Positions 59,859 through 64,000 of a stretch of 64,000 bases of DNA are shown here, piece by piece. The first letter of the stretch is position 1, and each line of letters opens with the position of its first letter. Made by a program: the position numbers and the translations under genes. Origin of the DNA: Luteimicrobium xylanilyticum (lineage in GTDB: Bacteria > Actinomycetota > Actinomycetes > Actinomycetales > Cellulomonadaceae); the NCBI RefSeq assembly GCF_009429125.1, contig NZ_CP045529.1:3038001-3102000 (forward strand), in the 5' to 3' direction. Below the pieces are notes generated by a model. It had not been told where the DNA came from. It ran no database searches and saw only the letters and a program-made list of their open reading frames with translations.

Positions 59859-61583
59859 TCACACGTCGCCCAGCGCGCGGTGCACGCTGTGGACCGCGCT
59901 CGCCCCCTCGCCGACGGCGGCGGCGACGCGCTTGAGGGAGCCGTGCCGGACGTCGCCCACGGCGAACACGCCCGGCACGCTCGTCTCGAAGGGGAGCGGG
60001 CTGCGGCCCAACGCGCGCCACACGTCCGCCTGGGCGCCGAACGCGGGTGCTCCCTGCAGGTCGGTGTCCGTGAGGACGAACCCGTCGTCGTCCCGGGCGA
60101 CGTCCCGGAGCCAGCCCGACGCCGGCTGGGCGCCGATGAAGCTGAACAGCCCCCGGGCCGGGACGCGGGTCCGGGGCCCCGATCGCCCTCGCGGCGCGAC
60201 CGAGACGCTCTCCAGGTGCAGGCCGCCGTCGAGCGCGACGACCTCGTGGTCCTCGAGAACCGTGATCAGGTCGGTGGCACGGACGCGCTCCTCCAGGTAG
60301 CGCGACATGCCCTTGGCGAGGCCGTGGCGGGCCACGAGAGTCACCGTCGACCCGCTCCCCGCGAGGAAGAGCGCCGCCTGGCCCGCCGAGTTCGCGCCCC
60401 CGACCACCACGACCGGCCGGCTCGCGCACAGGCGCGCCTCCATCGCGGTCGCCGCCACGTAGATGTCGTCCGCGAACTCGTCCCACCGCGCCAGCTGCAG
60501 CGACCGGTACCGGACGCCGCTCGCGACGACGACCGCGCGCGGCTCGAGCGACGTCCCGTCCTCGAGCCGCAGCCTCAGCCGCCCCTGCACGACGTCGAGC
60601 CGGTCGGCGGGCCGAGGGACGAAGATCTCGGCGCCGAACTTCTCGGCCTGCAACCACGCCTGCTCGAGCAGCTCGGCGCCCGCGATGCCGTGCGCGAAGC
60701 CCAGGTAGTTCTCGATCCGCGCGCTCGCGGCCGCCTGCCCGCCGACGGTCTGGCCGTCCAGCACGACGGTCCGTAGGCCCTCCGAGGCCCCGTACACCGC
60801 GGCAGCCATCCCCGCGGGGCCCGCCCCGACGACCAGCAGGTCAGGGCTGGCCGTTCCCAGCCGGTCGTACGTCGCCCCCACGGTCCGCGCGAACAGGCTC
60901 GGCGTGGCGCCCTCCAGCACGACGTCCGCGCCGAGGACCACGGGGAGCGTGGCCCCGGTGGCTCCGGCGTCGTCGAGCCGGCTGCGACCCTCGACGCTCT
61001 CCGCGTCGAGCCAGACGTACGGCACACGCTGTCGCGCGGCGAAGGTGCGCAGCGCGAGCGAAGCGCGCGAGCGCGAGTCGCCGACGATGGCCATCGTCGC
61101 GGAGCCGACGCCCGTCCGCAGGAGCTCACGGCGCGCGACCAGCGAACGCAGCAGGAAGTCGGACAGCTCGGTCTCCTCGGCCATGAGCCTGCGGAAGTCC
61201 GCTTCACCGATCCGCCGCACACGCCCCGCACGGGACACCCGCGTCGTGACGAAGGCCATCTGGCCCGTCAGGAGGCCCAGCTCGCCGGTGAAGCTGTCCG
61301 TCCCGTACCGGGCGACGACCCGCTCCACGGGTGCTGCACCCGGGCCGGCGGACGCCTCCGGGACGACGACGTCCACGACGCCGCTCTCGACCAGGAACAG
61401 TCCTGCGACGGGTCCCCCGACCGCCGCGAGGACCGTGCCCCGGTCGACGTCCCCGGCGACGCCGAACCGCCTCAGGCGCCCCAGCTGGTCCTCGTCCAGA
61501 GCCGGGAACGCGACCGCGGCGTCGGTGGCCGACGTCCCTTCGCGTGCCAGCAGCGTCGCGCCGCGCAGGAGCGGCTCGCTCAC
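59859..61583 (-). CDS. Thioredoxin-reductase-like flavoprotein with N-terminal cNMP-binding domain
   Basis: 574 residues in three parts: a cyclic-nucleotide-binding domain (about 25-155, SGVVDVVVPEAS and FTGELGLLTGQ), a short thioredoxin-like linker (ATMAIVGDSRSRA), and a TrxB-type flavoprotein from about 245 (LLVVGAGPAGMAAAVYG and VVVVGGANSAGQAALFL). The CxxC redox pair of TrxB (usual CATCDG) is missing, as in other members of this fused family, so it is not a classical thioredoxin reductase. Expression or activity is likely tuned by a cyclic nucleotide. It is the last gene of the DUF302/TDT operon (GTGA overlap). Confidence 0.87.
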   Translation of the reverse strand: MSEPLLRGATLLAREGTSATDAAVAFPALDEDQLGRLRRFGVAGDVDRGTVLAAVGGPVAGLFLVESGVVDVVVPEASAGPGAAPVERVVARYGTDSFTGELGLLTGQMAFVTTRVSRAGRVRRIGEADFRRLMAEETELSDFLLRSLVARRELLRTGVGSATMAIVGDSRSRASLALRTFAARQRVPYVWLDAESVEGRSRLDDAGATGATLPVVLGADVVLEGATPSLFARTVGATYDRLGTASPDLLVVGAGPAGMAAAVYGASEGLRTVVLDGQTVGGQAAASARIENYLGFAHGIAGAELLEQAWLQAEKFGAEIFVPRPADRLDVVQGRLRLRLEDGTSLEPRAVVVASGVRYRSLQLARWDEFADDIYVAATAMEARLCASRPVVVVGGANSAGQAALFLAGSGSTVTLVARHGLAKGMSRYLEERVRATDLITVLEDHEVVALDGGLHLESVSVAPRGRSGPRTRVPARGLFSFIGAQPASGWLRDVARDDDGFVLTDTDLQGAPAFGAQADVWRALGRSPLPFETSVPGVFAVGDVRHGSLKRVAAAVGEGASAVHSVHRALGDV

Positions 61584-62578
61584 CGGAGCGCCCTCTGGTC
61601 ACCGGCCTGCAGCACGCGCTCGGCCCGGGCGATGCGTCCCCGCGCCACCTCGACCAGGCTCCGGGCCGCGACGCCGACGACCAGGGCCGTCACCAGGACC
61701 AGGAGCACGACCACACCGACCTGCCAGCCCGCGGGCCGCAGCACTCCCAGCCACACGATCACGTACTCGCCGACGGCGGCGAACGGGAACGTGAACGACC
61801 AGAAGCCCAACGTGAAAGGCAGCGCCAGGTAGCGGCGGACGAACGCGAGCTGGGCCAGGAAGAAGACCACGCCGACCCCGGCGAAGCCGGCCTGCACCGC
61901 GTCCATGTGCGGCCCGCGCATCGCGTACCACGCGAGACCGCCGACGACCGGTGGTGCCACGAGGATCGCCAGCGTCGGGACGAGGGGCGGCGGCAGCGGC
62001 GGCCGAGACGCCAGGCGCGCGAGCAGGACACCCAGCGTCACCACCCAGCCGAGGGTGGCGAGGAAGAAGGCGCCGGCCGCCACCTCGTCCCAGCCGCACC
62101 GTGCGGCCGCGTACGAACCGATGTAGCCGGCGGCCACCGTCGGCAGGAAATAGCCGCCGTGGACGGCGTCGACCGACACGCCGCCGTCCTGCAGGTGTCC
62201 GACGAACCAGCCCGCGAACACCGTCGCAGCGACGATCGCGAGCGCGACGACCACCTGGCCCGCTCCGCGCGAGTAGGGCAGCAGGGCGGTCCCCAGCAGC
62301 ATCGCCACCACCGGCACGAGCGCCGCGATGGGGCCCTGCACGGGGTCCGCGAGCTGCTGCGACAGCGGCCTGCGCACCTGGGCGCCTCGGCGGACGTGCG
62401 CCGCCAGGAGCCAGACCCAGGCGACCGCCACGACGGCCCAGAAGGCGGACCCGACCGCCGTCGGGAACGACAGCGCGTCTCCCGCCGCCGTCCAGGCCTC
62501 GGCGAGGCCGGCGAGCCCGAAGGCCACCGCCAACGTGTTGAGCGGGATCCGGCCGGCCGGCGGCTTCGCGCCGCTCAT
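61580..62578 (-). CDS. TDT-family (TehA/SLAC1-like) membrane permease
   Basis: 332 residues with about ten hydrophobic helices, matching the TDT fold: LNTLAVAFGLAGLAEAW in helix 1 and ALPFTLGFWSFTFPFAAVG in helix 9. Members transport small anions such as sulfite, malate or chloride, and pass tellurite-resistance in some cases. It is translationally coupled at both ends (to the DUF302 gene and the cNMP-reductase gene), which makes a functional unit of a small-anion permease and a redox enzyme. The ATG at 62578 fits the family start. Confidence 0.85.
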   Translation of the reverse strand: MSGAKPPAGRIPLNTLAVAFGLAGLAEAWTAAGDALSFPTAVGSAFWAVVAVAWVWLLAAHVRRGAQVRRPLSQQLADPVQGPIAALVPVVAMLLGTALLPYSRGAGQVVVALAIVAATVFAGWFVGHLQDGGVSVDAVHGGYFLPTVAAGYIGSYAAARCGWDEVAAGAFFLATLGWVVTLGVLLARLASRPPLPPPLVPTLAILVAPPVVGGLAWYAMRGPHMDAVQAGFAGVGVVFFLAQLAFVRRYLALPFTLGFWSFTFPFAAVGEYVIVWLGVLRPAGWQVGVVVLLVLVTALVVGVAARSLVEVARGRIARAERVLQAGDQRALR

Positions 62579-63012
62579 GGCCGGCCCTTCCCTGGTCCCG
62601 AGGCCCCCGCCGACGGGTCGACGGCGCCGGCGACCGCGCTGACGAGTCGCGCGAGAGCGCCGGCCAGGGTCGCGAGCGTCTCCTCCTCGCCCTCGAGCGC
62701 GAACGCAGCGCCGAGGGTGCGAGGGCGGCGGTACAGCAGCGTGGTCGTCCCCGCGTCGGAGTAGACCAGCAGCCGCAACGGGAGGTCGAGCGCCGATCGG
62801 GGGTCGGCCTGCATCAGGCGCGTCCCCACCCGGGGGTTGCCGAAGGTCACCACCACCGCGTCGTCGAGCTCGAGCCCGACGTCCCTGGCGGCCGCCGCGT
62901 GGTCCACCAGCCCTGACACCGTCATGCCGCTCGCCGTGGCGGATCGCTCCACCTCGGCCACGGCGTCGGCCACCGTGCCCGGGACGGACAGCGCGACCAG
63001 GTCCTCGTCCAT
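62575..63012 (-). CDS. DUF302 protein
   Basis: 145 residues. The two-layer fold ends with DAVVVTFGNPRVGTRLMQADPRSALDLPLRLLVYSDAG, the DUF302 signature. Function unknown; the family appears in redox and anion-transport operons. It overlaps the TDT permease gene (ATGA). The ATG at 63012 has GGAGCA upstream at a short distance. First gene of the three-gene operon. Confidence 0.85.
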   Translation of the reverse strand: MDEDLVALSVPGTVADAVAEVERSATASGMTVSGLVDHAAAARDVGLELDDAVVVTFGNPRVGTRLMQADPRSALDLPLRLLVYSDAGTTTLLYRRPRTLGAAFALEGEEETLATLAGALARLVSAVAGAVDPSAGASGPGKGRP

Positions 63013-63110
63013 GCCTGCTCCTTGTCCTGCGTGCGTGACCGCCGTGCCCCTGAGAGGCCCGGTGCCCGGACGCCGCCGACGCGCGGCCGACGTCCGGGCA
63101 CCGCGCGCCG

Positions 63111-63932
63111 TCAGGCCTTGATGAAGTCCAGGATGTCCTGGTCGAGCTGCTTCTGGTACGCGCCGTGGATGCCGTGCGAGGCACCCGGGTAGACCTTGAG
63201 CGTCCCGTGCTTGACCAGCTCGATGGACTTCCTCGCGGCGTCGTCGATCGGCACGATCTGGTCGTCGTCGCCGTGAGCGATCATGATCGGGACGTCGAGG
63301 GCCTTGAGGTCCTCCGTCTGGTCGGTCTCGGAGAACGCCTCGATGCAGTCGTACGCGGCGGGGAGGCCGCACATCATGCTCTGCCGCCAGAAGTCGTCCT
63401 TGAGCCCCTGCGAGACGTCGGCCCCCTCCCGGTTCGCACCGTAGAAGGGCTCGGCGAGCTCGTACCAGTACTGGAACCGGCGGTTGAGCACGTTGTCCCG
63501 GATCTCGTCGAAGACCTCGATCGGGGTCCCGTCCGGGTTCGACTCCGACTTGACCATGATCGGCGGGATCGCCCCCGCGGTCACGACCTTCGCGACGCGG
63601 CCGCCCGCGTACTTCGCCGCGTAGCGGACCGCTTCCCCACCGCCCGTCGAGTGCCCGACGACCACGACGTCGTGCAGGTCGAGGTGCTCGACGAGCTCCG
63701 CGAGGTTCCGCGCGTAGGTGTCGATGTCGTTGCCCGTGGAGGTCTGGGAGGACCGACCGTGCCCGCGGCGGTCGTGCGCGATCGTCCGGTAGCCGGCGTC
63801 GAAGAAGACCTTGAGCTCGGTCTGCCACGCGTCGGAGCTGAGCGGCCAGCCGTGGCACAGCACGATCGGCTGTCCCTCGCCCTGGTCGACGTAGTACATC
63901 TCGGTACCGTCGGAAAGTGTCAGGTAAGGCAT
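63111..63932 (-). CDS. Alpha/beta hydrolase, non-haem chloroperoxidase-like
   Basis: 273 residues. The triad is complete: VGHSTGGGEA (Ser), HGDDDQIVP (Asp) and GASHGIHGAY (His). The core QPIVLCHGWPLSSDAW and AHDRRGHGRSSQ place it in the cofactor-free haloperoxidase/esterase group; peroxidase activity in this group is often a side reaction of an esterase. The ATG at 63932 has an AGAGGGG site 6 nt upstream. It lies 98 bp before the DUF302 operon, in the same orientation, and may be read with it. Confidence 0.88.
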   Translation of the reverse strand: MPYLTLSDGTEMYYVDQGEGQPIVLCHGWPLSSDAWQTELKVFFDAGYRTIAHDRRGHGRSSQTSTGNDIDTYARNLAELVEHLDLHDVVVVGHSTGGGEAVRYAAKYAGGRVAKVVTAGAIPPIMVKSESNPDGTPIEVFDEIRDNVLNRRFQYWYELAEPFYGANREGADVSQGLKDDFWRQSMMCGLPAAYDCIEAFSETDQTEDLKALDVPIMIAHGDDDQIVPIDDAARKSIELVKHGTLKVYPGASHGIHGAYQKQLDQDILDFIKA

Positions 63933-64000
63933 GTCATGTCCCCTCTTCTGTGTGCAGGACGGCTCGTGCCCGCGGATGGACCGAACCCGCTGCCCCCGCT

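Noticed and set aside
1-64000. Prophage, insertion sequence or integrative element in the window
   Set aside because: No transposase, integrase, capsid, tail or conjugation gene was found; the accessory genes look like ordinary chromosomal ones.

Overview
The window is chromosomal DNA of a very GC-rich actinobacterium. The gene order mca / DUF4307 / greA, the mycothiol-type chemistry, the ftsB-DUF501-ppx run and the many GTG starts and 4-bp ATGA/GTGA overlaps fit Micrococcales. A Cellulomonas-like organism is the best guess, but that is inference from gene order and not from a search. I see no transposase, integrase, phage or CRISPR locus.

Layout. 1-16.7 kb is mostly housekeeping: a partial nitrilase, mca, DUF4307, greA, a DUF559-type gene bracketed by two copies of a 54-bp hairpin element, an MFS/MarR operon, ilvA with an AI-2E-type permease, a membrane alpha/beta hydrolase, a HEAT-like protein, a divergent LysR-effector-domain/DUF5997 pair, and the transsulfuration genes cystathionine gamma-synthase and cystathionine beta-synthase with a SelW-like protein. 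16.9-28 kb holds a GH15 trehalase-like enzyme, two glyoxalase-fold proteins, an rRNA-type methyltransferase, an MBL hydrolase, FKBP, a Bax-inhibitor-1 protein, an ABC-2 exporter and a divergent MFS/MarR pair. 28-33 kb is a metal or haem/cobalamin-type ABC importer (FecCD family) behind a near-consensus promoter with a Fur/Zur-like palindrome in its spacer. It is followed by a fused, deleted remnant of CobN and a ChlD-type chelatase. 33-42 kb has a lipase-like hydrolase, gene debris, an enolase away from its usual place, msrA/msrB, a DHFR-like protein, an ECF42-type sigma factor with its DGPF/YCII partner, and a MarR/SDR/FAD-oxidoreductase operon. 42.1 kb carries a tRNA with anticodon UAA but a class I (short variable loop) body. 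42.3-48.1 kb holds type II NADH dehydrogenase, a PadR/HAAS pair, ppx, DUF501 and ftsB. 48.2-64 kb is an accessory block: a DUF2255-aldo/keto reductase fusion, a GAF protein, two large LuxR (LAL) regulators that converge tail to tail, alpha/beta hydrolases (one broken), an XRE regulator, and a DUF302 / TDT permease / cNMP-domain thioredoxin-reductase operon.

The most distinctive non-coding signal is a set of short palindromic elements, mostly between genes. Three kinds share a 40-bp length with GTC...GAC ends. A 54-bp kind occurs twice and shows a compensatory base-pair change. Two others are 58-59 bp elements sharing a core near CGCGAAGTAG, one of them a perfect 58-bp palindrome. One 40-bp element sits in frame inside a coding gene.
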